Below are positions 1 through 7,425 of a stretch of 12,097 bases of DNA, in pieces. The DNA comes from Bacteroidaceae bacterium (GTDB taxonomy: Bacteria > Bacteroidota > Bacteroidia > Bacteroidales > Bacteroidaceae). The notes under the pieces are model-generated. The model made no database searches, was not told the origin of the DNA, and saw only the letters and a list, made by a program, of their open reading frames with translations. The translations under genes and the position numbers were made by a program. The stretch covers positions 1 to 12,097 of the forward strand of contig JABUUG010000041.1 in assembly GCA_021443285.1 (NCBI GenBank), read 5' to 3'. Positions within the stretch are counted from its first letter, which is position 1; each line of letters starts with the position of its first letter.

Positions 1-194
1 CTGAATTATTCTGCAATATTTGTATCTATTTTGTTATCTCGTTACTCCCTCTGTTTCTCAATACAAAACCAGAACTACCAAGTTTTCAAACGGTTAAGAC
101 GCTAACAAGTCTCCCGAAAAGTAACGGATTCGCATTCCAGCAGACTAAAACAATTCGTAAAATTCACGAAATTCGTCGAAAAAATATTATGTCC
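1..194. other. Gene-free left edge downstream of the antiterminator gene
   Basis: I see no convincing coding region here. On the minus strand this is the sequence just downstream of the upxY-like gene, so an operon it controls would start here or further left, outside the window. The only clear structure is a short 9-bp tandem repeat at 153-179, listed separately. No strong GC-rich terminator hairpin is visible, which fits read-through into downstream genes but does not prove it. Confidence 0.5.
153..179. repeat. Three 9-bp tandem units of ATTCG type
   Basis: Three consecutive 9-mers are visible: ATTCGTAAA, ATTCACGAA and ATTCGTCGA. They share the frame ATTCNNNNA with an exact period of 9. 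The array begins 15 bp beyond the stop codon of the minus-strand antiterminator gene. With only three imperfect units chance is possible, but the period matches the 9-bp array after trmD in this window, although the unit sequence differs. Confidence 0.45.
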
Positions 195-899
195 TTAGGC
201 TCCACATGCTGCTGAGTCTGCAGGACATGATTTACTGTCAATCCCTATGTACTCCACACCCGTAACGTCTATGCGGGCACACAGCACTCCGGGGATTTCC
301 AACTGGAGAGTCTTGTTTTTTGAACCGCGGCGACTTATCAGGATACCGGTGTAGCCATTCAGCGTACCACCAACTATAAGAACCTGCTTCCCTGTCAGGC
401 TATCTGGAATGTCTTCTGGCCTGAAGTATGTAACATGTTCTGCCTTCTGCACCGCCTCAACAAATCTTGTCATCTCCTTCTCTGGGACCACCATAGGTTC
501 ATACTGACTGCCACCCCTTACATAGCGGTACTGCAGGGTGGGGGTCCTGTCAATCACAGGGTTCATATCTTCCCGTGTGGAATGCACAAAGAGGAGGCTG
601 GGAATGAAGGGCACATAGCGTGCCGTGCGCTTGCCATTTCGGGTCAAGATGCGGTGTATCAATGGGGTGAACACTTCAAAACCGAGCTCACCGAGCATCT
701 TGTAGGCAGGTAGCAAAGCATTGCTCCGCTTGAGGTCGCGAAGCACAAACCACTGCATCTGCTTTGGCTTTTCTTCGCCTTTAGACACTTCTCTTATTCC
801 TGTATGGGGCTGCAAATCATTGCTTTCCATACAGTTACGTTCGTTCTGCGATAAAGTTTGTCCGTCTTCCTGCGAACAAGGCCCCTGCGCAACAGACAT
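195..899 (-). CDS. UpxY/NusG-family transcription antiterminator
   Basis: Likely a specialised NusG/RfaH-type factor that rides on RNA polymerase and allows read-through of one long operon, as UpxY proteins do for Bacteroides capsular polysaccharide operons. From the ATG at 899 it has 234 residues. An NGN-like domain starts near residue 48 (MQWFVLRDLKRSN) and includes RYVPFIPSLLFVH and YRYVRGG. A KOW-like segment (LTGKQVLIVGGTLNGYTGIL) lies near residues 168-187. The TTG at 908 is a possible but less likely start, because ATG follows three codons later. Starts at 830 or 758 would remove a polar N-terminal tail of 23 or 47 residues. That tail is longer than usual for this family and is rich in Gln, Glu, Ser and Asn. 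The gene points to the left edge, so the controlled polysaccharide-type operon is presumably outside the window. The family call is secure; the target operon is inferred. Confidence 0.88.
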   Translation of the reverse strand: MSVAQGPCSQEDGQTLSQNERNCMESNDLQPHTGIREVSKGEEKPKQMQWFVLRDLKRSNALLPAYKMLGELGFEVFTPLIHRILTRNGKRTARYVPFIPSLLFVHSTREDMNPVIDRTPTLQYRYVRGGSQYEPMVVPEKEMTRFVEAVQKAEHVTYFRPEDIPDSLTGKQVLIVGGTLNGYTGILISRRGSKNKTLQLEIPGVLCARIDVTGVEYIGIDSKSCPADSAACGA

Positions 900-1094
900 T
901 TTTTTCAAAAAAAAGATGCAAGGAACATTCTACCCCGACAATTCACCAGAAGAATATTAAGGGCTGTCATGAGCGCCATGAGAACAACATAAAATTGCTT
1001 CTCAAACGCACATTAATTCGGGCGCAAAGATAACAAAAAAGAGCATATGGGTGGTCTGACAAACGTGTTTTTTCACTTTTCTGCTCACTTTTTC
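900..1094 (-). other. Leader region of the antiterminator gene
   Basis: This 195-bp gap separates the stop of the FISUMP-type gene from the upxY-like start. If transcription begins just left of the -7 box at 1025-1032, the untranslated leader is about 115-120 nt. Leaders of upxY-type operons are known to matter for antitermination, so its length is notable. It contains a CATGAG direct repeat with a 9-bp period (around 969-983) and a T-rich run in the RNA just before the ATG (complement of 907-914). I found no flanking inverted repeats that would indicate an invertible promoter. Confidence 0.4.
1025..1032 (-). promoter_or_regulatory. Candidate -7 box for the upxY-like gene
   Basis: On the minus strand the sequence reads TATCTTTG, an exact fit to the Bacteroidota TAnnTTTG consensus. 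The nearest clean TTTG (-33-like; complement of 1060-1063) is 27 bp upstream, longer than the usual spacing of about 19-20 bp, so only the -7 element is well supported. Confidence 0.5.
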
Positions 1095-1754
1095 TTATCT
1101 AATGTTACACTCTGTAACGGGGCGAACCGTAAATCCATGGAAACGGCGGTAGTCATACCAGTCGAAATAGTCCGAAAAGTTAAGGAGAAGATACGAACAC
1201 TGCGACCCATCCTCCAACGGGGTCGATGACCAGAAATAGCCATCAACACCATCATCATAGAGCGAAGTGCCATGACGATAACCAGTTGCAGGAAGGAATA
1301 TAGACTTGCCATTATGCCTGCTCGTTAACTTACGTCCATACACGCCGTTCTTGGTTGTCCAAGTCTCTATAGTATTGCCTATCAGTTCCTTTATCTCGTT
1401 GAGAGTAGGTATACGCCATAATCCACCCCAGTTCTTTGCAGCTGCGTCGTATGAGGGCGCAAGAGCACCTTCACTACTCAATATGCCGCTTGAGTACATC
1501 TGCGCCATATTCTTGTTGTATGTGAGACAGTTGCTGGGAGAATAATCGCTCTTTGCACTTGTCTCGCCCCACGCAAAATAGTCCCCATATTCCTCTGGAC
1601 GGTTTGCCCCCACATTACACGTCGCCCACTTTACACCGCTTGGCAAACCGAGGTCGACATACTCATGAGCATTATGTGTCTGGGGCTTCTGCGCATTTCC
1701 ACTTACACAGAATAGTAGTATGAGGAACGAGAAAAAGAAGTATTGCTTGTACAT
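1095..1754 (-). CDS. Secreted FISUMP-domain protein
   Basis: A 219-residue exported protein of unknown function. Residues 1-21 form a signal peptide: a positive start (MYKQ), a hydrophobic FFFSFLILLFCVSG stretch and a GNAQ cleavage region. The cysteine in LLFC is preceded by Phe, so it is a poor lipobox and signal peptidase I processing is more likely. The mature part carries the pattern of the Fibrobacter succinogenes major paralogous domain: EYVDLGLPSGVKWATCNVGA near 31-50, YGDYFAWGET near 56-65, a WRIPT block near 113-117, FLPATGYR near 153-160, YFWSST near 173-178, and a closing GFTVRPV. Such proteins are common and often multicopy at the surface of Prevotella and relatives. The role is not established; surface or carbohydrate-related functions are guesses. 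It has its own promoter, so it is probably not in an operon with the antiterminator gene. Confidence 0.85.
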   Translation of the reverse strand: MYKQYFFFSFLILLFCVSGNAQKPQTHNAHEYVDLGLPSGVKWATCNVGANRPEEYGDYFAWGETSAKSDYSPSNCLTYNKNMAQMYSSGILSSEGALAPSYDAAAKNWGGLWRIPTLNEIKELIGNTIETWTTKNGVYGRKLTSRHNGKSIFLPATGYRHGTSLYDDGVDGYFWSSTPLEDGSQCSYLLLNFSDYFDWYDYRRFHGFTVRPVTECNIR

Positions 1755-1842
1755 CTTGAAAGTTCTTTTAGTTAAGAAACAAAGAAAATAACGGAGGGGG
1801 GAGGACTTGATTTATTGCTCCTGTTTTTATTTGTAATGTGGG

Positions 1843-1872
1843 CAAATTTAGGAACAATCTGTAATTTGCAAA
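1843..1872 (-). promoter_or_regulatory. Candidate promoter of the FISUMP-type gene
   Basis: On the minus strand a TTTG (complement of 1869-1872) is followed after 18 bp by TAAATTTG (complement of 1843-1850). This fits the Bacteroidota -33 TTTG / -7 TAnnTTTG promoter closely. It predicts a transcript start near 1836 and a leader of about 80 nt before the ATG at 1754. Confidence 0.6.
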
Positions 1873-1950
1873 AGTTTTTCAAAGAAATGTTGAGATAGAT
1901 ATTCAGATACCATAAGTAACACCTACGCAATAAATACGGCATACTTATGT

Positions 1951-2078
1951 CAGTACTTTTATGCCTAAGTACTGCAGTAATCCATGCCAAGTACTGCAGT
2001 AATCCATGCCCAAGTACTGGAGTAATCCTATAGAAGTACTGCAGTACTTCATGCTAAAGTACTGGAGTAAATCGCATA
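1951..2078. repeat. Tandem array of a palindromic 22-23 bp unit
   Basis: Five units begin at 1967, 1989, 2012, 2034 and 2057, each starting AAGTACTG(C/G)AGTA. The first two are identical over 22 bp. The fourth contains the perfect 14-bp palindrome AGTACTGCAGTACT. A partial sixth copy (CAGTACTTTTATGCC) precedes them at 1951-1965. Each unit has a palindromic half (AGTACTGCAGTA) and a non-palindromic half (ATCCATGCC or variants). The spacing of about two helical turns would put repeated sites on one DNA face, as at a multi-site operator, but that role is inference. Confidence 0.85.
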
Positions 2079-2089
2079 TGGCAATATCT

Positions 2090-2120
2090 ATTAAAGAGGA
2101 GTTAAAGAGGAGTTAAAGAG
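2090..2120. repeat. Short 11-bp GAGTTAAAGAG array
   Basis: Two perfect 11-bp units GAGTTAAAGAG (2099-2109 and 2110-2120) are preceded by a partial one (2090-2098). The following GGGCAATGGTTTC loosely resembles the core edge of the mirrored arrays found later in the window. No complementary right arm follows, so it looks like a half element or remnant. Confidence 0.6.
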
Positions 2121-2250
2121 GGCAATGGTTTCTATGATGGTGGGGTTAAGAATTCTTATAGTGGCAAAGCAAGTTCATAATAAAAAGAACTGCTTGGGTT
2201 TAAGAATTATCATTAATTATCATGGCGTCAGGCGACTATATCTGCAAGAA

Positions 2251-2282
2251 TTTCGGCAGATAGTTTGTTTTTCCTAATTTTG
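2251..2282 (+). promoter_or_regulatory. Candidate promoter of the patatin-trmD pair
   Basis: TAATTTTG at 2275-2282 matches the TAnnTTTG -7 consensus exactly. A weak -33-like TTTC is at 2251-2254, 20 bp upstream. A transcript starting near 2289 would exclude the TTG at 2265 as a start codon and favours the GTG at 2307 for the patatin gene. Confidence 0.55.
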
Positions 2283-2306
2283 CAGTCGCATCTATATAGT
2301 GCGCGC

Positions 2307-3152
2307 GTGAACATTAATAACAACATAGGGTTGGTGCTGGAAGGCGGGGGCATGAGGGGTGTCTTCACCTGCGGCGTGCTGGATGCGCTGATGGAGGCTG
2401 GAAGATGGTTCAACTATGTGGTGGGAGTGTCGGCGGGTGCCGGTAACGGCGCATCGTACCTGAGCCGGCAGATAGGGCGCGCGAAGGTGTCTAACATAGA
2501 GCTCATGGACAAATACCACTATGTAGGGCTGCACCATCTGCTGAAGAAGGGCTGCATCTTCGACCCCGACCTGCTCTACGACAAGTTTCCCAAAGAGATA
2601 TACCCCTTCGACTTCGACACCTATCGAGACAACCCTGCCGTATTCGAGATTGTTACCACCAACTGCCAGACGGGAAGGGCGGAATATCTGACGGAGAAGA
2701 ACGACCACGAAAGACTGCTGAGACTGCTTCGAGCAAGCGGCAGCCTGCCCTACGTGAGCAGGATAGTAGAGGTGGACGGTCAGCCGATGCTCGACGGGGG
2801 GCTTACCGACTCGATACCCATAGAACGCGCAATGGCACTGGGACACGAGAAAAATGTGGTGGTGCTGACACGCAACAAGGGCTACCGCAAGAAGGACAAC
2901 GGATGGAAGGTGCCGCCGTTCATCTACAGCCAATACCCCCGCCTGCGCCTCGCACTGTCTTCGCGCGCAAAGTTATACAACAGCCAGCTCGACCTGATTG
3001 ACAAACTGGAGAGCGAGGGAAAAATCATAGTGATACGCCCCCAGAAGCCGATAGAGGTGGACAGGCTGGAGAGGGACACAAGGAAACTCCTACGGCTGTA
3101 TAATGAGGGGTATGAGATGACAAAAGAGAAGATAATGCAAAAGGAGATATAG
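2307..3152 (+). CDS. Patatin-like phospholipase (RssA/YjjU-like)
   Basis: A cytoplasmic-type serine lipid acyl hydrolase of the patatin family, 281 residues from the GTG at 2307. The patatin pieces are in order: the oxyanion-hole glycine run [18 protein letters not shown] starting about residue 10, the nucleophile elbow [13 protein letters not shown] (G-x-S-x-G) near 40, and the catalytic Asp motif [10 protein letters not shown] near 165-175. Ser and Asp would form the catalytic dyad. No signal peptide or membrane segment is visible. A reading from TTG at 2265 would add 14 residues but starts upstream of the predicted transcription start, and homology-like sequence only begins near [11 protein letters not shown]. 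The gene ends 14 bp before trmD, so the two are probably co-transcribed. The natural substrate is unknown; membrane phospholipid turnover is the usual guess. Confidence 0.88.
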   Translation: MNINNNIGLVLEGGGMRGVFTCGVLDALMEAGRWFNYVVGVSAGAGNGASYLSRQIGRAKVSNIELMDKYHYVGLHHLLKKGCIFDPDLLYDKFPKEIYPFDFDTYRDNPAVFEIVTTNCQTGRAEYLTEKNDHERLLRLLRASGSLPYVSRIVEVDGQPMLDGGLTDSIPIERAMALGHEKNVVVLTRNKGYRKKDNGWKVPPFIYSQYPRLRLALSSRAKLYNSQLDLIDKLESEGKIIVIRPQKPIEVDRLERDTRKLLRLYNEGYEMTKEKIMQKEI

Positions 3153-3166
3153 AACACCAAATATTC

Positions 3167-3847
3167 ATGAGGATAGACATAATCACAGTATTGCCCGAAA
3201 TACTTGAGGGCTTTGTAAACACATCGATACTCGGTAGGGCGCAGAAGAAGCAATTAGCCGAAATACACCTGCACAACCTGCGCGACTACACGCAAGACAA
3301 ATGGAGGCGTGTGGACGACTATGCCTACGGCGGACAGGCGGGCATGGTGATGCAGTGCGAACCCATAGACCGCTGCATAACAGCGCTGAAAGAGGAACGC
3401 GACTACGATGAGGTGATATACACCTCGCCCGACGGAGAGCAGTTCTCACAGCCCATCGCAAACCAACTGTCCCTGCTCAACAACGTGATAATACTCTGCG
3501 GCCACTACAAGGGCATCGACCAGCGAATACGCGACCACCTCATCACACGGGAGATATCCATCGGCGACTATGTGCTTACGGGCGGAGAGCTGGCGGCGGC
3601 AGTAATGGCAGACGCCATAGTGCGCATCATTCCCGGAGTGATAACCGACGAGCAGAGCGCACTCTCCGACTGCTTTCAGGACAACCTGCTCTCAGCACCC
3701 ATCTACACCCGACCCGCCGACTACAAGGGATGGAAGGTGCCTGACATCCTGCTCTCCGGCCACGAGGCAAAGATACGCGACTGGGAAATGGAACAGGCTA
3801 TAGAACGGACCCAGAGGCTCAGACCAGAGCTGCTAAAAGGGAGTTAA
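3167..3847 (+). CDS. trmD: tRNA (guanine37-N1)-methyltransferase
   Basis: Methylates N1 of G37, next to the anticodon, in tRNAs with G36, using S-adenosylmethionine; this prevents +1 frameshifting. The length, 226 residues, is normal for the family. The N-terminus [12 protein letters not shown], the segment [14 protein letters not shown] near 50-63, the SPOUT knot pieces [13 protein letters not shown] near 109-121 and [14 protein letters not shown] near 131-144, and the C-terminal segment with SGHEAKI are all typical of TrmD. The start is ATG. It lies 14 bp after the patatin gene, not in an rpsP-rimM-trmD-rplS operon as in many Proteobacteria. The stop codon TAA (3845-3847) is part of a GGAGTTAAAAG stretch that looks like the first unit of the downstream array. 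Confidence 0.95.
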   Translation: MRIDIITVLPEILEGFVNTSILGRAQKKQLAEIHLHNLRDYTQDKWRRVDDYAYGGQAGMVMQCEPIDRCITALKEERDYDEVIYTSPDGEQFSQPIANQLSLLNNVIILCGHYKGIDQRIRDHLITREISIGDYVLTGGELAAAVMADAIVRIIPGVITDEQSALSDCFQDNLLSAPIYTRPADYKGWKVPDILLSGHEAKIRDWEMEQAIERTQRLRPELLKGS

Positions 3848-4087
3848 AAGAGATTGGGGGAAGTTAAATGAGTTAAGGGAGTTAAGGGAGTTAAAGGAGT
3901 TAAAGGAGTTAAAGACAAATGACTTTTTCTCAGATACGGGTTGAAATTGGTACTAAACAGGTAATGTCTTTAACTCCTTTGACTTCTTTAACTTCTTTAA
4001 CTTCCCAAAATATCTCCTTTAACTCCAAAAAGAAAAACACCCCAAACTCCCAAAAGAAAAACTTCCTCTAACTTCCCGTAACTCCCA
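3841..4087. repeat. Mirrored 9-bp arrays around a core, copy 1 (trmD-ligA)
   Basis: The left arm (about 3861-3917) is built from 9-bp units of the type GAGTTAAAG or GAGTTAAGG, at least five in a row. The right arm (about 3964-4012, with decayed units to 4087) has the complement with the same 9-bp period (CTTTAACTT/C). The core edges are GACAAATGAC at 3914-3923 and GGTAATGTC at 3960-3968, with 36 bp between. The innermost AAAGGAGTTAAAGACA of the left arm is exactly complementary to the start of the right arm, so a long hairpin is possible. It fills nearly all of the 251 bp between trmD and ligA. It could act as a bidirectional terminator or be a non-autonomous repeat element; neither is shown. 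Confidence 0.8.
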
Positions 4088-4098
4088 ATTTAAATATT

Positions 4099-6123
4099 AT
4101 GGACGACTTCAAGGCACATATAGCCACCCTGCGCCGGCAGTTGCATGAGCATAACCACAACTACTACGTCATGAACTCTCCGACAATTTCCGACCGAGAG
4201 TTCGACGAAATGATGCACAGGCTGCAGGAACTGGAGGCACAACACCCGGAACTATACGACCCGAACTCCCCCACACAGCGCGTGGGTTCCGACCTTCAGG
4301 AGGGCTTCACGCAGCGGCAGCACAAGCACCCCATGCTGTCGCTGGCAAACACGTACAACGAGGCAGAGGTGGCGGAGTTCTACGACTCCGTATCACGCGG
4401 CCTCAACGGCGAGCCTTTCGAGATATGCGCGGAGATGAAGTACGACGGACTCTCCATATCGCTGACATACATAGACCGCAAACTGGCATATGCAGTAACG
4501 CGCGGAGACGGAGTGAAGGGCGATGACGTAACGCAGAACGTGAAGACCATACGAAGCATACCACTCATTCTGACAGGCGACAACATACCCGACGAGTTTG
4601 AAATCAGGGGCGAGATACTCATGCCGTGGAAAAGCTTCGACAGGCTGAACAAGGAGCGCGAGCAGCAGGAAGAACCGCTGTTTGCCAATCCGAGAAACGC
4701 TGCCAGCGGCACACTTAAAAGCCTGAACAGCAAGGTTGTGGCACAACGGCAACTCGACGCATACCTCTACTACCTCATCCTCCCGGAGCAAGACCCGCAG
4801 GACCTCTTTGCCGTAAGCCAAAAAGGGCACTACGAAAACCTGCTGATGGCGGAGCAATGGGGGTTCAAGATTTCGCAGGGCATGAGGCTGTGCAAGACGA
4901 AAGAGGAGGTGCTGCAGTTCATAGACTACTGGGACGATGAGCGCAAGAACCTGCCCGTTGCCACTGATGGAATAGTGCTGAAGGTGAACTCGCTGAGGCA
5001 GCAGAAGAACCTCGGATTCACCGCAAAGTCGCCACGATGGGCAATAGCATACAAGTTCAAGGCAGAAAGGGCAACGACACGCCTCAACTCGGTGTCGTTC
5101 CAAGTGGGGCGGACAGGAGCCATAACCCCCGTAGCCAACATGGACGCAGTGCAACTCTCCGGCACTACCGTGAAACGGGCCACTCTGAACAACGAGGACT
5201 TCATCAGGCAGTTTGACCTCCACATAGGCGACAACGTGTATGTGGAAAAGGGCGGCGAGATAATACCGAAGATAGTGGGCGTGGACAAGGACAGCAGAGT
5301 GGCAGACGCCGTGCCAGTGCAATTCATCACCCACTGTCCCGAGTGCGGCGCAGAGCTGGTGAAGAATCCCGGCGAGGCTGCCTACTACTGCCCGAACAGC
5401 AGCCAATGCCCGCCACAGATAAAGGGTAAGATAGAGCATTTCGTGTCGCGCAAGGCTATGAACATCATGGGCTTGGGTGCGGAAATAATAGAGCATCTCT
5501 ACAACAGCGGACTGATAACCAACATAGCCGACCTCTACCAACTGCGTGTGGAGCAGCTGAACGGCGACGGCAGCAAGCAGAAGTCGGCACAGAACATCAT
5601 CAACGCGATAGAGGCGAGCAAGCAGGCGACATTCGAGAGGGTGCTCTTCGCGCTTGGAATACCACAAATCGGCGAGACCACAGCAAAGATTCTCGCCCGC
5701 AGATTCATCTCGCTCGACAACCTCATGGCAGCCGACCCGCAGACACTGACTGACACAGACGGTGTGGGGCAGGTGCTTGCCGAGTGCATAACGCGCCATT
5801 TCGCCGACGGCAAGAACCGGGAAATCATAGAACGCCTCAGGCAGTACGGCCTGCAGTTCCAGATTTCCGAGGACCAGCAGGCGGCAAAGACCAACCGTCT
5901 TGAAGGGATGTCAATAGTTATCTCCGGAGTGTTCACCCACCACAGCCGAGACGAATACAAGGTAATCATCGAGCAGAACGGCGGCAAGAAGGTCGGGTCG
6001 ATAAGCAAAAAAACATCCTTCATCCTTGCGGGCGAGAATATGGGACCCGCAAAACTGGAGAAAGCTCAGGCACTGAACATAAGAATAATGAACGAGGAAG
6101 AGTTCCTGCAGTTAATAAGTTAA
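4099..6123 (+). CDS. ligA: NAD-dependent DNA ligase LigA
   Basis: Seals nicks in duplex DNA in replication and repair, with NAD+ as adenylate donor. The 674 residues match the usual length. Domain Ia at the N-terminus contains [19 protein letters not shown], which binds NMN. The adenylation motif K-Y-D-G is at 114-117, with K114 as the predicted AMP-lysine. Other nucleotidyltransferase motifs are [11 protein letters not shown] (about 197-207), TDGIVLKV (289-296) and [10 protein letters not shown] (314-323). An OB fold follows. A four-cysteine zinc finger uses C413, C416, C431 and C437. Helix-hairpin-helix repeats lie around 440-585, and a BRCT domain occupies about 599-674. The start is ATG. 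The gene is flanked on both sides by mirrored repeat arrays, and its TAA stop lies within the AAGTTAAAGG unit of the next one. Confidence 0.97.
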   Translation: MDDFKAHIATLRRQLHEHNHNYYVMNSPTISDREFDEMMHRLQELEAQHPELYDPNSPTQRVGSDLQEGFTQRQHKHPMLSLANTYNEAEVAEFYDSVSRGLNGEPFEICAEMKYDGLSISLTYIDRKLAYAVTRGDGVKGDDVTQNVKTIRSIPLILTGDNIPDEFEIRGEILMPWKSFDRLNKEREQQEEPLFANPRNAASGTLKSLNSKVVAQRQLDAYLYYLILPEQDPQDLFAVSQKGHYENLLMAEQWGFKISQGMRLCKTKEEVLQFIDYWDDERKNLPVATDGIVLKVNSLRQQKNLGFTAKSPRWAIAYKFKAERATTRLNSVSFQVGRTGAITPVANMDAVQLSGTTVKRATLNNEDFIRQFDLHIGDNVYVEKGGEIIPKIVGVDKDSRVADAVPVQFITHCPECGAELVKNPGEAAYYCPNSSQCPPQIKGKIEHFVSRKAMNIMGLGAEIIEHLYNSGLITNIADLYQLRVEQLNGDGSKQKSAQNIINAIEASKQATFERVLFALGIPQIGETTAKILARRFISLDNLMAADPQTLTDTDGVGQVLAECITRHFADGKNREIIERLRQYGLQFQISEDQQAAKTNRLEGMSIVISGVFTHHSRDEYKVIIEQNGGKKVGSISKKTSFILAGENMGPAKLEKAQALNIRIMNEEEFLQLIS

Positions 6124-6216
6124 AGGAAGTAAAAGGACAATACTTACTGACTATAAAACACATATGTCCCTTAACTTCCGCTGCAGCATAACTTCCTCTA
6201 ACTTCCTTTAACTTCC
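6117..6216. repeat. Mirrored 10-bp arrays around a core, copy 2 (ligA-oxidoreductase)
   Basis: The left arm (6117-6139) has two 10-bp units, AAGTTAAAGG and AAGTAAAAGG, leading into ACA. The right arm (6165-6216) has the complement, TGTCCC then units such as TTAACTTCC, also at a 10-bp period (CTCTAACTTC, CTTTAACTTC), interrupted by GCTGCAGC at 6180-6187. The core between the GGACA and TGTCC edges is about 25 bp and diverged from copies 1 and 3. The stop codon of ligA (6121-6123) is inside the first unit, and the start codon of the next gene lies 22 bp past the right arm. Confidence 0.7.
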
Positions 6217-6237
6217 AACTTATCAAACATACCAACA

Positions 6238-7425
6238 GTGGAAATCATTCACTTCAACACCCTTATAATCGGCGGCGGTCCTTCAGGGAGCAGTTGCGGC
6301 ATAAGGCTTCGCAAAGAGGGGGCGGAGTGCTGCATTGTGGACAGGCGCACCTTTCCACGCACAAAACTCTGCGCAGGACTGTTCACCCATAAGTCACAGC
6401 AGTGTCTGCGCCACCTGCTCGGCGAAGAGGATTACAGCAAGGCCATCAACACCTCGCTGATGTCACAAGAGGCAAGGTTCTCCCTCTACCGCGGCATGGA
6501 CGAGCTGGTGACCTGCGACCTTACCGACCGTAATCTCCAGCCGAAACAGTTGCGCGACACCGACTGCCGCATAATGCTTCTCAGCCGTCCAAAGCTTGAT
6601 GAGTTCCTTTTGCGGCATTTCCAGAAGATGGGAGGAACGGTCATGGAAGGCGACGCACTGAAGGCGGTGGATTTCGAGAGCAAGACCGCCACACTGTCAT
6701 CGGGCAGACAGATACAATTCGACAACCTGATAGCCGCCGACGGCGCCAACAGCTCTGTGGAGCGTCTGTTGGCAAAACATGACAGCAGTTTCAAGAAAAG
6801 ACCCGATGACGCCCTGTGTCTTGAGATAAATGTTGACAGGGAAGACCTTAACATGGACGGCGTAAGGATATACTTCGACATAGTACCCAACAGCTATGCA
6901 TGGGTGTTTGCGAAAGGAGAGAAAACCTGCATCGGACTTGTAAAGGAGGGGAAAGAAGGGAAAGAAAGTGTCAGCCAGATAATGACCTCCTTCTGCCGGA
7001 AAATTGGAGTGAAGAACATGGAGAAATATCCTCTGAAAGGTGCTATGCTCCCCTTCAACAGCCTGATGGAGAAACCCGCATACAAGGACTTCTTATATTT
7101 CATTGGTGATGCCGCCGGGCTTGTAACCCTCCCCACTGGCGAAGGCATATACTTTGCACTGCAAAGCGGGGTGTATGCAGCGGAAAGTGTTCTGTCTCAG
7201 CTGCATACGGAACAATACCTAAAGAAAGTGGAATACCTGCACCGCATAATCCACCGCGGGCAGTATTACCAAAAACTTTTAGAAACACCCCGATACATTT
7301 CCTTCCTCTACCGACACGCATCGCGCAACGCACGCTTCATAACATACTTCTACCTGACACAAATAGAGCGTGCAAGCCACGAAGCATTCTGGAAGGTTGT
7401 GTTGAGATATAAGATTGGGAAGTAA
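6238..7425 (+). CDS. FAD-dependent oxidoreductase, geranylgeranyl reductase-like
   Basis: A 395-residue flavoprotein of the family that includes geranylgeranyl reductases and p-hydroxybenzoate hydroxylase-type enzymes. The N-terminal Rossmann motif TLIIGGGPSGSSCGIRL (8-24) ends in the acidic residue of IVDRR near 33-37. PRTKLCAGLF (40-49) resembles the K-x-C-x-G segment of geranylgeranyl reductases. The second FAD contact is FDNLIAADGANSSVERLL (161-178) and the third is the GDAAG motif at 290-294 followed by LPTGEGIYFALQSG. No signal peptide or strong membrane helix is seen. Likely chemistry is NAD(P)H-dependent reduction of an isoprenoid double bond, for example in a quinone or lipid tail, but the substrate is unknown. 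The start is GTG; no better in-frame start is obvious. Residues about 236-244 carry a small EGKEGKES repeat from a 9-bp DNA duplication. Confidence 0.82.
   Translation: MEIIHFNTLIIGGGPSGSSCGIRLRKEGAECCIVDRRTFPRTKLCAGLFTHKSQQCLRHLLGEEDYSKAINTSLMSQEARFSLYRGMDELVTCDLTDRNLQPKQLRDTDCRIMLLSRPKLDEFLLRHFQKMGGTVMEGDALKAVDFESKTATLSSGRQIQFDNLIAADGANSSVERLLAKHDSSFKKRPDDALCLEINVDREDLNMDGVRIYFDIVPNSYAWVFAKGEKTCIGLVKEGKEGKESVSQIMTSFCRKIGVKNMEKYPLKGAMLPFNSLMEKPAYKDFLYFIGDAAGLVTLPTGEGIYFALQSGVYAAESVLSQLHTEQYLKKVEYLHRIIHRGQYYQKLLETPRYISFLYRHASRNARFITYFYLTQIERASHEAFWKVVLRYKIGK

Larger units (their letters stand above)
1755..2306. other. 552-bp intergenic region between divergent genes
   Basis: No credible gene is seen between the minus-strand FISUMP-type gene and the plus-strand patatin gene. 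Reading rightwards it holds the FISUMP promoter (1843-1872), the 22-23 bp palindromic tandem array (1951-2078), a short 11-bp GAGTTAAAGAG array (2090-2120), a 12-bp palindrome TAAGAATTCTTA (2147-2158), a hairpin with arms AAGCAAGTTC (2167-2176) and GAACTGCTT (2187-2195), an ATTATCAT direct repeat (2206-2223) and the patatin promoter (2251-2282). The hairpin lacks a following T-run, so it is not a convincing terminator. Confidence 0.6.

Noticed and set aside
900..1094. Invertible (phase-variable) promoter before the upxY-like gene
   Set aside because: Such promoters are common before Bacteroides capsule operons, but I could not find a pair of inverted repeats flanking the -7 box at 1025-1032.
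1951..2078. CRISPR array
   Set aside because: The 22-23 bp units are directly adjacent with no unique spacers of 30-40 bp, and no cas gene is in the window.
2167..2195. Hairpin AAGCAAGTTC/GAACTGCTT as a rho-independent terminator
   Set aside because: The stem has a bulge, is not GC-rich and is followed by GGGTTTAAG with no T-run on either strand.
2265..2306. TTG start giving a 295-residue patatin protein
   Set aside because: The extra residues overlap the predicted -7 box at 2275-2282, and family-like sequence begins only after the GTG at 2307.
2292..2933. Minus-strand reading frame of 213 codons across the patatin gene
   Set aside because: The plus-strand frame has clear patatin motifs; the opposite frame has none and is His/Val-rich shadow sequence.
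4393..5799. Open reading frame of 468 codons on the minus strand across ligA
   Set aside because: It lies entirely inside the intact ligA gene, has no recognisable motif, and is a frame shadow typical of GC-biased third positions in a long plus-strand gene.
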